In this document: piece after piece, positions 7,989 through 15,672 of the stretch
How positions within the stretch are numbered: the stretch's first letter is position 1
Layout of the letters: each line of letters opens with the position of its first letter
Origin: an uncultured Christensenellaceae bacterium
GTDB lineage: Bacteria > Bacillota > Clostridia > Christensenellales > Borkfalkiaceae
Length of the DNA: 25,872 nt
Assembly (NCBI GenBank): GCA_910588465.1
Contig: CAJUOP010000010.1
Span: 50,467-76,338 of the forward strand
Direction: 5' to 3'
Translations under genes and position numbers: made by a program
Notes under the pieces: generated by a model
What the model saw: only the letters and a program-made list of their open reading frames with translations
Databases searched by the model: none
Told to the model about the DNA's origin: nothing

Positions 7989-9866
7989 TCAGTCTGCAAT
8001 TCTGCGTACGCCAATGAAAATCTCCGAGATTTCAATGGTAACGTCGCCCCCGCACGCACTGAGCTCCGACGAACCGAATTCGAGAATTAACTCGCACTTG
8101 CTCGCCTTATATACGATGTCTGTTGAAAATTCCACCGTCGTTTCAGTCGTGCCGATTTGAACGGCGTCGTTCTGCCAATGTGCGCGACGGTACAAAAGCC
8201 CGTCGTCCCAATTATCACCGCAATCCATGTCGTGCAAGCAAACATCGAGCCCGATTGCCGCAGAGGACTTGATTTTGAAACGAACGACGTAATAAGCGTC
8301 TGCAGGAAGGTTAATAGGATTCTCCCAATAACCGATTACGAGCTTGTTCTGTCCGCCGACGGTGCTCCCCTCATGAATTTTATAAACGAGCTTTCCGTTT
8401 TCGATATAAGCCGTGCCGATTCCGGGAACGTTTACGCCGTCGTCCGAACCGTTATATAAATTGTAAGGATACTTCACGTTTTCCGCGTTGGATGAGCCCT
8501 TGCCGAAAAGTACGAATTTATCCTGCGCAACGCAATCAACCTTTTTATCTCCTTCGATTTTATAGAAACGAACGCTCTTGACGAGAATGACGTTGCTCGT
8601 CATTGTATCGCTGCCATGTTTCCCGATTTGAAAATGAATCGCAGGCGTTTCGGAATTAAATTCGGCTGTAAACGTCCCTCGCACCGTCGTTTCTCCCGCA
8701 CCGATCACGCAAGTATTAAATGCACGACCTGCTACTTCGGCGTTGTCGAGAGGTGCTACAATGAACTCGCTCGTTTCGATATGCGCGTTTGCGGCTTTGA
8801 GTACGATTTCGTAACCGTATTTTTTCTCCCTCTCAACGGACGCGCCCGCGAGCGGCAATTTCGCCGAAACGCTCCAAACACCGCCTCCGGTATTATAGGA
8901 TGTAACGTTGATCTTTGCCGCCGATTCCGCGGCGTCATATTCCGCCGTGACCGCGCTACCGTCGCCGCAGTTGGAAATTACAAAGCCTGCAAGATCGTCA
9001 AACCTTTCTTTGTTGTAAAGATCGGTTTGTCGTTCCATGCCCGTCGTCTTGTAAATGGCGATTTTTTCGATCGCAAACGAGAACTCGTCGGGTCTTTCAT
9101 TTCCGCCGAGACAAATACGGAAGAGCACGGTGGCGTTATCCTGCGTAAGCGTAAACTTGTGGCTGATAGCTTTGACTGCCGTATCCACCTCCTTGTTATA
9201 CTTGTCGCCGCCGACGTAATCGCCTTCAACAAGCGCGTTCATGTTAATTTTTGTCGCCACGGAAGAACTTGCCCATATAACGAATTCGTAATCGCCTGCG
9301 CCGAGATCGGCAAAGCTTCTCGTAAGCATAAGCTGATCTTCGTTAACACCCTTAAGATCGGTCACATCGATGACGTAAGCACCCTGTTTGAGCGTTACCG
9401 CAGCCTCCGCGCCATTGTTGACAAAAGTCCAATTGTGTCTGTCGTTATCGTTCGGCGTAATCGTCGTAAAGTCGGAGGTAAATACGTTTTCGAGCTGAGC
9501 CGCCGCCTGCTTCACGTAAAGCGTGCAGTATTCCGTTGCGGTTGCGTCGTCTGAATCCGTAACGGTGTAAATGATTTCATAACCGACGTATTCGCTCGCC
9601 ACCGTAGGCGTCGTTTTGCCATCAATAAATGTCAGTCCCAACGCCTCAACCGTGATATTCGCGGTAAGGTCGCCGTCTTCCTCATCGTAAGCGGTTACGC
9701 CCGCTAACGCGTCGAACTCCTCTCCCGCCATCACGGTTGCCGACGCTTTCACGCCGGAAATCGTAGGATCGGTATTATTTTCGTTTTGCTCCGATCCGTC
9801 GTTACAGCCCGCAAGCATGGTAAGCGATAGAACGGCGCCCAAGGTAACTGACAATATTTTTTTCAT
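7989..9866 (-). CDS. surface lipoprotein with Ig-like and three carbohydrate-binding-like modules
   Basis: 625 residues. A signal peptide with lipobox LAGC (Cys21) predicts a membrane-anchored extracellular protein. Residues about 30-115 resemble a DUF5011/cadherin-like Ig domain (GEEFDALAGVTAYDEEDGDLT, then YTVTDSDD). Three further beta-rich modules of about 150-170 residues follow (roughly 118-265, 268-445, 455-625), each ending in a pattern like IEKIAIYK, VKSVRFYK or ISEIFIGV, reminiscent of CBM4/9-type jelly rolls. No catalytic motif is seen. ATG 9866 is chosen because AAAGGAG precedes it; the TTG at 9887 lies upstream of that site. It follows the solute-binding protein gene by 21 bases. 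The role is inferred: holding fructan at the surface for the GH32 lipoprotein and handing products to the ABC importer. Confidence 0.72.
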   Translation of the reverse strand: MKKILSVTLGAVLSLTMLAGCNDGSEQNENNTDPTISGVKASATVMAGEEFDALAGVTAYDEEDGDLTANITVEALGLTFIDGKTTPTVASEYVGYEIIYTVTDSDDATATEYCTLYVKQAAAQLENVFTSDFTTITPNDNDRHNWTFVNNGAEAAVTLKQGAYVIDVTDLKGVNEDQLMLTRSFADLGAGDYEFVIWASSSVATKINMNALVEGDYVGGDKYNKEVDTAVKAISHKFTLTQDNATVLFRICLGGNERPDEFSFAIEKIAIYKTTGMERQTDLYNKERFDDLAGFVISNCGDGSAVTAEYDAAESAAKINVTSYNTGGGVWSVSAKLPLAGASVEREKKYGYEIVLKAANAHIETSEFIVAPLDNAEVAGRAFNTCVIGAGETTVRGTFTAEFNSETPAIHFQIGKHGSDTMTSNVILVKSVRFYKIEGDKKVDCVAQDKFVLFGKGSSNAENVKYPYNLYNGSDDGVNVPGIGTAYIENGKLVYKIHEGSTVGGQNKLVIGYWENPINLPADAYYVVRFKIKSSAAIGLDVCLHDMDCGDNWDDGLLYRRAHWQNDAVQIGTTETTVEFSTDIVYKASKCELILEFGSSELSACGGDVTIEISEIFIGVRRIAD

Positions 9867-9887
9867 GATTTTATTATCTCCTTTCAA

Positions 9888-11579
9888 TTAATTTTCTGCG
9901 ATATATCTGTCGTATGCCGCCTGATAGACTTCTAGAATAGCCCCGATGCCAACGCTGTTGCTCATGGCTTTTGTCTTATGCATTTCCCACGCGCTGTCCG
10001 AAAGACCGTTTCTCAACCATTTGAGAATATTGTCGCGGAGGTAGTTGTCGATCGTCGTCTGGTACTTTAAAAGTACGTCAAGTTCTTCCGAAGTGAATTG
10101 AAGGTTGGGAACGGGCTTCACACTGTTAGAATCGTAATAGGGTGTTGCATATTTTTCCAACCGTTCGAGACGAAGTTTTGCTCTGGGTTCCATTTCCACA
10201 GTATTTTCCCACGTTTCTGCGGAGAGATAGCAGATACCCATAGGCGAATTTTCAAGTCGAACTTCATCGGTCGTCTTTCCCGCCGGAGGATCCTTTGCAA
10301 CCAACTTTCCGTTTTCGTCCTTTTCTTCTTGGAACGCAATGCCGATCGGACCGTAGTTGATCTGTGCGGAAATCTCGGGACTGTAGTGTCTGTCGAAATA
10401 GGTGAGAAGCACTTCAACGTTGGGAGTATCTTTAAAGAAAACGAGTTCGCCCGTAGAAATTTCGGGATTGTTTGAAACGGATACGGTCTGTTTGCCGTCG
10501 GGTCCCATCAACGGTTTGCAGCAAATATAGTTCGCAGGGGTAGAAACGACCGTCTCGCTCTCCCACCAATAGAAGGCGCCGTACTTTTCGTCTTTAACCC
10601 CTCCTTTACCGTTCGCAAGGAACTGATCCTGCGTTTGCTCAAAGGACACCTGATCAATCAGTCCGTTGCTTACCCAATTGTGCAGGAACTGCGTCGCCGT
10701 TTTGAAGGCGTCGTCAAGAACGGTATAGGTAACTCTTCCATCCTTGATAACGCGGTGCTCAGGATTGTCGTTTAGACCGAACATTCCATACAAATCGCAT
10801 TGATTTCCCTGCCAGTTGTTATTCACGAAGGTCATAGGGCGTTCGTCGTTAGCACTGCCGTTCCCGTTCATATCGTTTTGTTTAAAATAGGTGAGAAGCG
10901 CTTCCATCTGCGCAGATGTTAGTTGAAGCCCGTCTACGACCTGCGCTTCCGTAATGCCTGTAACAGCGCCCCCCTTGATTGCGGCAATCGTCCAATTCTT
11001 ATTGAGGAACAAGAGGTTTGGATTTTGCTTCAACCCCATTTCCTCTATGCGGGGCAAAGCGTAAATCTTACCATCAACATTGGTAATTTGCTTTTTGATT
11101 TCGGGGCGATCCTGCAAAATCTTTTTAAAATTAGGCATATAATCGAGGTAATCGCTGATGGGAAGTAGCGTGCTGCGCCTCGTCCCGTACGTAAGAACGT
11201 CGTTTGCGCTCAAGCCTGCATGATAGATCGCGTCGATACCGTCGTGCCTGCCGAGCTTGAGACTTTTCTGCTCGTTGTAAATCGTCTCCGAAACGTTCTC
11301 CCAGCTGACGTAAACGTTTGTGGAATCATACAAGCTTTGCATAATATCCATATCGTTATAGTCTTTCGCCGACGCATTCTTGGAAGAATATACGTTGAAC
11401 GAAATCTCTTGCGCCCCCTTTTCGTTCAGAATGGGCTTGGTGGGATCCGTCCACTGATATCCGTAATTGGATACTAATTCGTCAACCGAATTATTTGCGC
11501 GGTTGTCACCGCCTCCGCAACCGACAAGCGTTAACGCCGCCGCACATCCGATCGCTACTGCCGCTAATACCTTTTTCAT
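9888..11579 (-). CDS. ABC sugar transporter solute-binding lipoprotein (LplA/YtcQ type)
   Basis: 563 residues with a lipoprotein signal peptide and lipobox LVGC (Cys21), then GGGDN. The size is larger than the usual 400-450-residue sugar-binding proteins and is typical of the LplA/YtcQ/AlgQ branch that handles oligosaccharides. Family-like features include ISDYLDYMPNFKKIL and KIYALPRIEE near residues 140-180, and a calcium-site-like DMNGNGSANDE segment near 235-246. It should capture the imported oligosaccharide outside the membrane and deliver it to the two permeases encoded immediately upstream. AAAAGGAG precedes ATG 11579. The stop is 31 bases... downstream gene spacing is short (21 bases to the next start). 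Ligand specificity for fructo-oligosaccharides is inferred from the operon only. Confidence 0.9.
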   Translation of the reverse strand: MKKVLAAVAIGCAAALTLVGCGGGDNRANNSVDELVSNYGYQWTDPTKPILNEKGAQEISFNVYSSKNASAKDYNDMDIMQSLYDSTNVYVSWENVSETIYNEQKSLKLGRHDGIDAIYHAGLSANDVLTYGTRRSTLLPISDYLDYMPNFKKILQDRPEIKKQITNVDGKIYALPRIEEMGLKQNPNLLFLNKNWTIAAIKGGAVTGITEAQVVDGLQLTSAQMEALLTYFKQNDMNGNGSANDERPMTFVNNNWQGNQCDLYGMFGLNDNPEHRVIKDGRVTYTVLDDAFKTATQFLHNWVSNGLIDQVSFEQTQDQFLANGKGGVKDEKYGAFYWWESETVVSTPANYICCKPLMGPDGKQTVSVSNNPEISTGELVFFKDTPNVEVLLTYFDRHYSPEISAQINYGPIGIAFQEEKDENGKLVAKDPPAGKTTDEVRLENSPMGICYLSAETWENTVEMEPRAKLRLERLEKYATPYYDSNSVKPVPNLQFTSEELDVLLKYQTTIDNYLRDNILKWLRNGLSDSAWEMHKTKAMSNSVGIGAILEVYQAAYDRYIAEN

Positions 11580-11610
11580 AACTTTTTCTCCTTTTCATAT
11601 ATTTTTTATT

Positions 11611-12546
11611 TTAATCTTTTAACGAACCGACGAGCACACCTTGCGCAAAGAACTTCTGCACGAAAGGATACAAGATGAATACGGGAAGACTCGAAACGAT
11701 AACTGTAACGTATTTCAACTGATTTGCCAAGCGGAATTGCTCGAGCATCGTTTCCCCGCTTCCTCCTACCGAAGATTCCGAAGCTGTAAGAATTTCCTTT
11801 AAAACGAGCTGTAAGGGATACATATTCTGATCGCTCAGGAAAATCATCGCGTTAAAGTAGCTGTTCCATTGCCCAATCGCATAGTAGAGCGTAAGCACGG
11901 CTATGATCGGTGCGGAAATGGGTAATATGATCGAAACGAACAAACGCGCCCTATTTGCGCCGTCGAGCTCTGCCGCCTCCACGATTGTGTCGGGTACGCC
12001 CGTCTGAAAGAACGTCTTTGCCATGAACAAGTTCCAAGCGGAAACGGTACCGGGCAATATGATTGCCCACGCCGTATCGACCATGCCGAGGTCGCTGACA
12101 ATGTTGTAGAAGGGAATAAGACCGCCGCCGAAGAACATCGTGATCGTGAAGAAAATCATCCAGAATTTCCTTAACGGAAGATTCTTTCTCGAAAGCGCCC
12201 ATGCTCCCGTCAAGGTAAATAGAACGCTGAGCGACGTGTAGGCAACAGTATACCATATTGTGTTGGCGTAACCAATCCAAATATCGGAGCGTTCAAAGAC
12301 TTTCTCGTATCCTGCAAAGTCAATATCAACCGGGATGATAAACACCTTGCCGACAAGAACGGCGTCTGCGCTCGAAAAGGACGCGATTATAACGAACCAA
12401 AGCGGATAGATAACGATTGCCGCAAGAAAGCCGAGAATAATGTATGTTATGATATAATAGATACGGTCACCAAGCGGTTCCTTAACCTTTTTACGCGCAG
12501 GCTTGGGGGGAGATGACTGTACTTCGTTTTTAATAGTTTCTTCCAT
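11611..12546 (-). CDS. ABC sugar transporter permease (LplC/YtcP type)
   Basis: 311 residues with about six membrane helices. It forms half of the transmembrane channel of a carbohydrate-uptake ABC transporter (MalG-like side). The cytoplasmic EAA loop EAAELDGANRARLFVSIILP, which docks on the ATPase, is intact. Of two nearby ATGs, 12546 is preferred: AAGGAGG then lies 7 bases upstream, while for ATG 12552 it would be one base away. The stop is 31 bases before the solute-binding protein start, and the upstream permease ends 12 bases before this ATG, so all three form one transport unit. No ATPase gene accompanies it. Confidence 0.93.
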   Translation of the reverse strand: MEETIKNEVQSSPPKPARKKVKEPLGDRIYYIITYIILGFLAAIVIYPLWFVIIASFSSADAVLVGKVFIIPVDIDFAGYEKVFERSDIWIGYANTIWYTVAYTSLSVLFTLTGAWALSRKNLPLRKFWMIFFTITMFFGGGLIPFYNIVSDLGMVDTAWAIILPGTVSAWNLFMAKTFFQTGVPDTIVEAAELDGANRARLFVSIILPISAPIIAVLTLYYAIGQWNSYFNAMIFLSDQNMYPLQLVLKEILTASESSVGGSGETMLEQFRLANQLKYVTVIVSSLPVFILYPFVQKFFAQGVLVGSLKD

Positions 12547-12558
12547 GACCATACCTCC

Positions 12559-13551
12559 TTAAAACAGCGAGTTCTCGGAGAACTTCTTGGAAACCGTGTT
12601 TGCAATGATCAGCAATACAAGGTTGATGACGGAGTTGAAGAGACCGACCGCCGTAGCATAGCCGGCACGCGTTCCCTGAATGCCCTGCTTATACACATAT
12701 GTAGAAATAATTTCGCTCACGCCGATATTGCCGTCCGTTTGCATGAGGAGAACCTTTTCATAACCGACACCCATGAGTCCGCCGATCGACATGATGAGCA
12801 TAACGGAAACGATTGAAGAGATTGCGGGGAAGTCAACGTGTAAAATTCTTTGGAAACGGGAGGCGCCGTCAATCATTGCCGCTTCGTGCTGCGACTGATC
12901 GACGCCCGAAAGCGCCGCCAAATAAATGATAGAACTCCAACCGAAGTCCTGCCAGTTGCTTGAAAGAATGTACAACGGGCGGAACGCCTTCGATTCCAGA
13001 AAGAAAGAATATCTTTCTCCTCCCACGCTCTCAATGATATTGTTCACCAATCCGTAACGCCCGAAGAAGAGATAGAGCATACCGACGAGCACTACCAACG
13101 AAATAAAATGCGGACCGTTGAAAACCGTCTGCAAAAATTTGCTCAGCTTTTTATTCTTGGTAGAATGAAGCATCAGCGCCACGATAATGGGAAGCGGAAA
13201 ACCGATGATGAATCCGAGAATACACAGCAGGAAGGTGTTCCCCATCAAATCCCAAAAAACGTAGTTTCCGAAAAATTCGGTAAAGTTGTCGAATCCGATC
13301 CAATAGCCGTTCCAAATCGAATCGCCGGGAACGAAATCCTGAAATGCAATCAAAAGACCGTACATCGGAATGTAGGCGAAGACGAACGTTATGACAACCG
13401 CAGGAATCAAAAACAACAAATACGTCCAGTTTCTCTTAAAGTTTCTGCCGAAGTTGCTTTTCCCGATCCTGCGGAAGACGTTTTCTTTCTTTTGGGAAAC
13501 GCGCTCCTGCTCGAATCCGACGGATAAATCTTCGTTTGTTTGAGTTTCCAT
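12559..13551 (-). CDS. ABC sugar transporter permease (LplB/YtcQ-partner type)
   Basis: 330 residues; a hydrophilic N-terminus of about 40 residues, then about six helices. Partner permease (MalF-like side) of the carbohydrate importer. The EAA loop EAAMIDGASRFQRILHVDFP is intact. The segment WTYLLFLIPAVVITFVFAYIP followed by PMYGLLIAFQDF is typical of LplB-type permeases of Bacillota (shown here in parts). GGAGG lies 7 bases before ATG 13551. It is the first gene of the fructan operon, about 43 bases from the predicted transcription start; the leader contains the palindromic operator candidate. Confidence 0.93.
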   Translation of the reverse strand: METQTNEDLSVGFEQERVSQKKENVFRRIGKSNFGRNFKRNWTYLLFLIPAVVITFVFAYIPMYGLLIAFQDFVPGDSIWNGYWIGFDNFTEFFGNYVFWDLMGNTFLLCILGFIIGFPLPIIVALMLHSTKNKKLSKFLQTVFNGPHFISLVVLVGMLYLFFGRYGLVNNIIESVGGERYSFFLESKAFRPLYILSSNWQDFGWSSIIYLAALSGVDQSQHEAAMIDGASRFQRILHVDFPAISSIVSVMLIMSIGGLMGVGYEKVLLMQTDGNIGVSEIISTYVYKQGIQGTRAGYATAVGLFNSVINLVLLIIANTVSKKFSENSLF

Positions 13552-13573
13552 CCATATCCCTCCCTAAATCAAA

Positions 13574-13590
13574 TAGTAAATTTGTTACTA
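13574..13590. promoter_or_regulatory. candidate LacI operator O1
   Basis: Perfect inverted repeat TAGTAA (13574-13579) / TTACTA (13585-13590) around a 5-base centre ATTTG. It sits just downstream of the predicted start of the fructan operon RNA (near 13594), the standard position for a roadblock or repressor site. A divergent lacI gene is adjacent. Nine bases of its minus-strand form (AATTTACTA) recur at 13740-13748, at the lacI transcription start. Confidence 0.6.
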
Positions 13591-13600
13591 ATTTAGTTAA

Positions 13601-13629
13601 ATTCTAACATTATATCTTTGCTTCTGCAA
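13601..13629 (-). promoter_or_regulatory. promoter of the fructan utilisation operon
   Basis: Minus strand: TTGCAG (13629-13624), 17-base spacer, TAGAAT (13606-13601) with an extended -10 TG just upstream. A TATAAT at 13614-13609 overlaps the spacer but lacks a well-placed -35. Predicted start of RNA is near 13594. Confidence 0.6.
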
Positions 13630-13662
13630 GACTTGGCGCAATTTTTTTTAAAAATTTTTACA

Positions 13663-13695
13663 TTTGCACAAATATATAAATTTGATTTGTGCAAA
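13663..13695. promoter_or_regulatory. second palindromic regulatory site between the divergent promoters
   Basis: A perfect 11-base inverted repeat, TTTGCACAAAT (13663-13673) and ATTTGTGCAAA (13685-13695), with an 11-base spacer; arm centres are 22 bases apart, about two helical turns. Each arm is itself almost palindromic (TTTGYRCAAA), so it may be two binding sites rather than a hairpin. It lies upstream of both -35 boxes, where an activator or a looping repressor could act on both promoters. Confidence 0.6.
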
Positions 13696-13709
13696 ATCAA
13701 ATATTTATA

Positions 13710-13748
13710 TTGACATATGCTTGGTTCAATGTTAAAATGAATTTACTA
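13710..13748 (+). promoter_or_regulatory. promoter of lacI-family gene with possible autoregulatory half-site
   Basis: TTGACA (13710-13715), 17-base spacer, TAAAAT (13733-13738). The predicted RNA start (about 13745) falls within AATTTACTA (13740-13748), the sequence shared with operator O1, followed by CTAACAA. This suggests autoregulation, but only a half-site is clear. Confidence 0.7.
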
Positions 13749-13771
13749 CTAACAACGGAACGGTGGATATC

Positions 13772-14797
13772 ATGAAAAACGGAAAAGTGACGATTCAGGA
13801 CATTGCCGACACATTAAAACTTTCACGCAACACCGTATCAAAAGCGCTGAACGGTCAGCATGTTCCGCCCAAAACGAAGAATCTTGTACTGAACGCCGCT
13901 ATCGAAATGGGCTATAAGAGCTACAAATCCATCGCTTCCGCCGATTCCGTTCGAACACATAAACGGATTGCCCTCGTTACCTCGCGATTTTTATTAAATA
14001 TCAATTATTATATCTATATCATGCGGGGTATCGAATTGGCGCTTGAAGATAAAGACATCGAACTGCTTCAATTTACCGTAACGAACGCGACGACCTTTCG
14101 CAAGCTTACCGATTTTCTGGCAGAGTCGAAAATAGACGGAATTCTTTGCATCGAGCTCTTTAAAAACAACTACCTTTCCGATCTGATTGCGCTCGGCTAT
14201 CCCCTCGTTTCACTCGACTTTCCCGCGCTCAACCTGCCCATCAACGGAAAATTCGATTTGGTCATGCCGGAAAGTTTTCGCTGTACACGCGCGTTCTGTA
14301 TGCAACTCATCAAGGAAAAGGGCTGTACTACGTTCGGTTTTGTGGGCGATTATCTCCACTGCCGTTCCTTTTACGAACGATTTTTGGGCATGCGCGAAGC
14401 ATTGTTTATGTCGAATATCCCATTTGAAGCCGATTACGGCATTACGCTCTCAGAGGATGACCTTGTTTATGCAAACCCCTACGCGCTTTACGAAGTCATC
14501 TCAAAACGACAACAACTTCCAAAATGCTTCGTTTGCGCGAACGACGCTATCGCTATTGCACTAATCGAAGCGTTGAAAAGGCTCCGCAAACGCGTTCCTA
14601 AGGATTGTTTAGTGATAGGCTTCGACAATGTTCCTGAATCGAAAAACAATGAGCCTGCACTCACCACCTTTAACGTGGACAAGGTGGCTCTCGGCAAAAG
14701 ACTGCTTTCGGTACTGTTGGACCGCATTGAATTTCCTGCCGAAAAAAATCGAACGCTTTATGTCGAATCCCGCTTGATTGCCCGTCAAACAACGTAA
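13772..14797 (+). CDS. LacI-family transcriptional regulator of the fructan locus
   Basis: 341 residues. The N-terminus is a LacI-type helix-turn-helix (VTIQDIADTLKLSRNTVSKA, then the hinge-helix region around NAAIEMGYKS), followed by a periplasmic-binding-protein-like effector domain (about 60-341; GFVGD, CANDAIAIALIEAL and IGFDNVPES are characteristic). It should bind DNA as a dimer and respond to a sugar, most likely fructose, sucrose or a fructo-oligosaccharide. ATG 13772 is preceded by GGTGG at 5 bases; GTG 13763 in the same frame is less likely. The gene is divergent from the operon and ends in its own terminator. Repressor rather than activator is inferred from operator placement downstream of the operon start site. 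Confidence 0.92.
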   Translation: MKNGKVTIQDIADTLKLSRNTVSKALNGQHVPPKTKNLVLNAAIEMGYKSYKSIASADSVRTHKRIALVTSRFLLNINYYIYIMRGIELALEDKDIELLQFTVTNATTFRKLTDFLAESKIDGILCIELFKNNYLSDLIALGYPLVSLDFPALNLPINGKFDLVMPESFRCTRAFCMQLIKEKGCTTFGFVGDYLHCRSFYERFLGMREALFMSNIPFEADYGITLSEDDLVYANPYALYEVISKRQQLPKCFVCANDAIAIALIEALKRLRKRVPKDCLVIGFDNVPESKNNEPALTTFNVDKVALGKRLLSVLLDRIEFPAEKNRTLYVESRLIARQTT

Positions 14798-14830
14798 AAA
14801 GAGCACTATACAGATAGTGCTCTTTTTCTT
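14796..14830 (+). terminator. rho-independent terminator after lacI-family gene
   Basis: GAGCACTAT (14801-14809) and ATAGTGCTC (14814-14822) with loop ACAG, extended by AAAAA/TTTTT on the flanks, followed by TTTTTCTT. The stem begins right after the stop codon. Confidence 0.9.
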
Positions 14831-14880
14831 CAAATAACTTTCGGAAAATGCATCTGCATAATACCATCGCACCAAAATTT

Positions 14881-14907
14881 AAGGCGGGAAAATTTCCCGC
14901 CTTTTTT
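14881..14907. terminator. bidirectional terminator between lacI-family gene and plsY
   Basis: AAGGCGGGAAA (14881-14891) and TTTCCCGCCTT (14893-14903) form an 11-base-pair stem with T-rich sequence on the plus side (TTTTTT at 14902-14907) and a weaker TTAAATTTT on the minus side. It lies 16 bases past the plsY stop, so it probably ends the plsY transcript and backs up the preceding terminator. Confidence 0.75.
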
Positions 14908-14919
14908 CAATCTTTGCAT

Positions 14920-15657
14920 TTACATATTGTCCTTGCCGCGCCTGCCCTTGGCAAGCTTGATCACCGAAGTGCGGTGCTCCTCCCCGATAAACAGCCGAAA
15001 CAGATTTTTACGGTGCGCGAACCACGTTAACACGTTCACGGCGAAAATCATAAGAAAGGTCGAAATTACGTAACCGCTGTGCAGCACCGACGCATAGCGC
15101 ACGTAAAATTCCGCGATCTGCCAGATGCTGAACCCCGTAACGCCCAACAGCGAGCCCATAGAACCCAGCTCGGTAAACGCGATATAGCCCAAAATGAAAA
15201 GATAGCCTCCGCAGACTATGGGAAGATAATAGAGCTGCTCGCACGTGAGCGCGAATAAAAACAGCCCCAAGGTTGCGGCGATCCCCTTTCCGCCCTTAAA
15301 CCTCATCGTAACGGGATAAATATGCCCCAAAATGACGAACAGTCCGAAATAATAACGGGAAAAATCGGAAACGAGGATCTGCGTTCCCTCGAACACGTAG
15401 TTGCGGAACACAAGATACCCGACCAGCGCGGGGATCCCGCCCTTTAACGCGTCCAGCAAAAAATTAAGTCCGCCGACTTTCAGCCCGAATTCGCGGCTGA
15501 TGTTCATGGTGCCGGGATTTCCGCTGCCGATGTTCCGCACGTTGCGGTGGTGCGCTCTTGCAATGATAACGGCAAAGTTAAAACAGCCGATGAGATAACA
15601 CGCAACGGCGATCAACAAAAACCAATACCAGCTGTGGGCAAGAGAGAGTTCTTTCAT
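14920..15657 (-). CDS. plsY: acyl-phosphate:glycerol-3-phosphate acyltransferase PlsY
   Basis: 245 residues with about five to seven membrane helices. It transfers an acyl group from acyl-phosphate to glycerol-3-phosphate, the first step of phospholipid synthesis. PlsY motifs are in order: GSGNPGTMN (44-52), DALKGG (69-74), GHIYPVTMRF (111-120) leading into KGGKGIAA (121-128). The protein is somewhat longer than the common 190-220 residues because of an extended C-terminal part (NLFRLFIGEEHR and a basic tail). ATG 15657 has no obvious Shine-Dalgarno; it begins 15 bases after the der stop, so coupling with der is likely. In many Bacillota plsY also follows der, which supports the assignment. 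Confidence 0.95.
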   Translation of the reverse strand: MKELSLAHSWYWFLLIAVACYLIGCFNFAVIIARAHHRNVRNIGSGNPGTMNISREFGLKVGGLNFLLDALKGGIPALVGYLVFRNYVFEGTQILVSDFSRYYFGLFVILGHIYPVTMRFKGGKGIAATLGLFLFALTCEQLYYLPIVCGGYLFILGYIAFTELGSMGSLLGVTGFSIWQIAEFYVRYASVLHSGYVISTFLMIFAVNVLTWFAHRKNLFRLFIGEEHRTSVIKLAKGRRGKDNM

Positions 15658-15672
15658 CTTGATAAAACGGCT

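Noticed and set aside
8616..9554. 312-residue plus-strand frame antisense to the binding lipoprotein gene
   Set aside because: Cys/Arg/Phe-rich translation with no family features or ribosome site; the minus-strand frame has a lipobox and coherent domains.
13555..13680. Catabolite-repression (cre) site near the fructan promoter
   Set aside because: No sequence here fits the CcpA consensus convincingly; the palindromes present have a different pattern.
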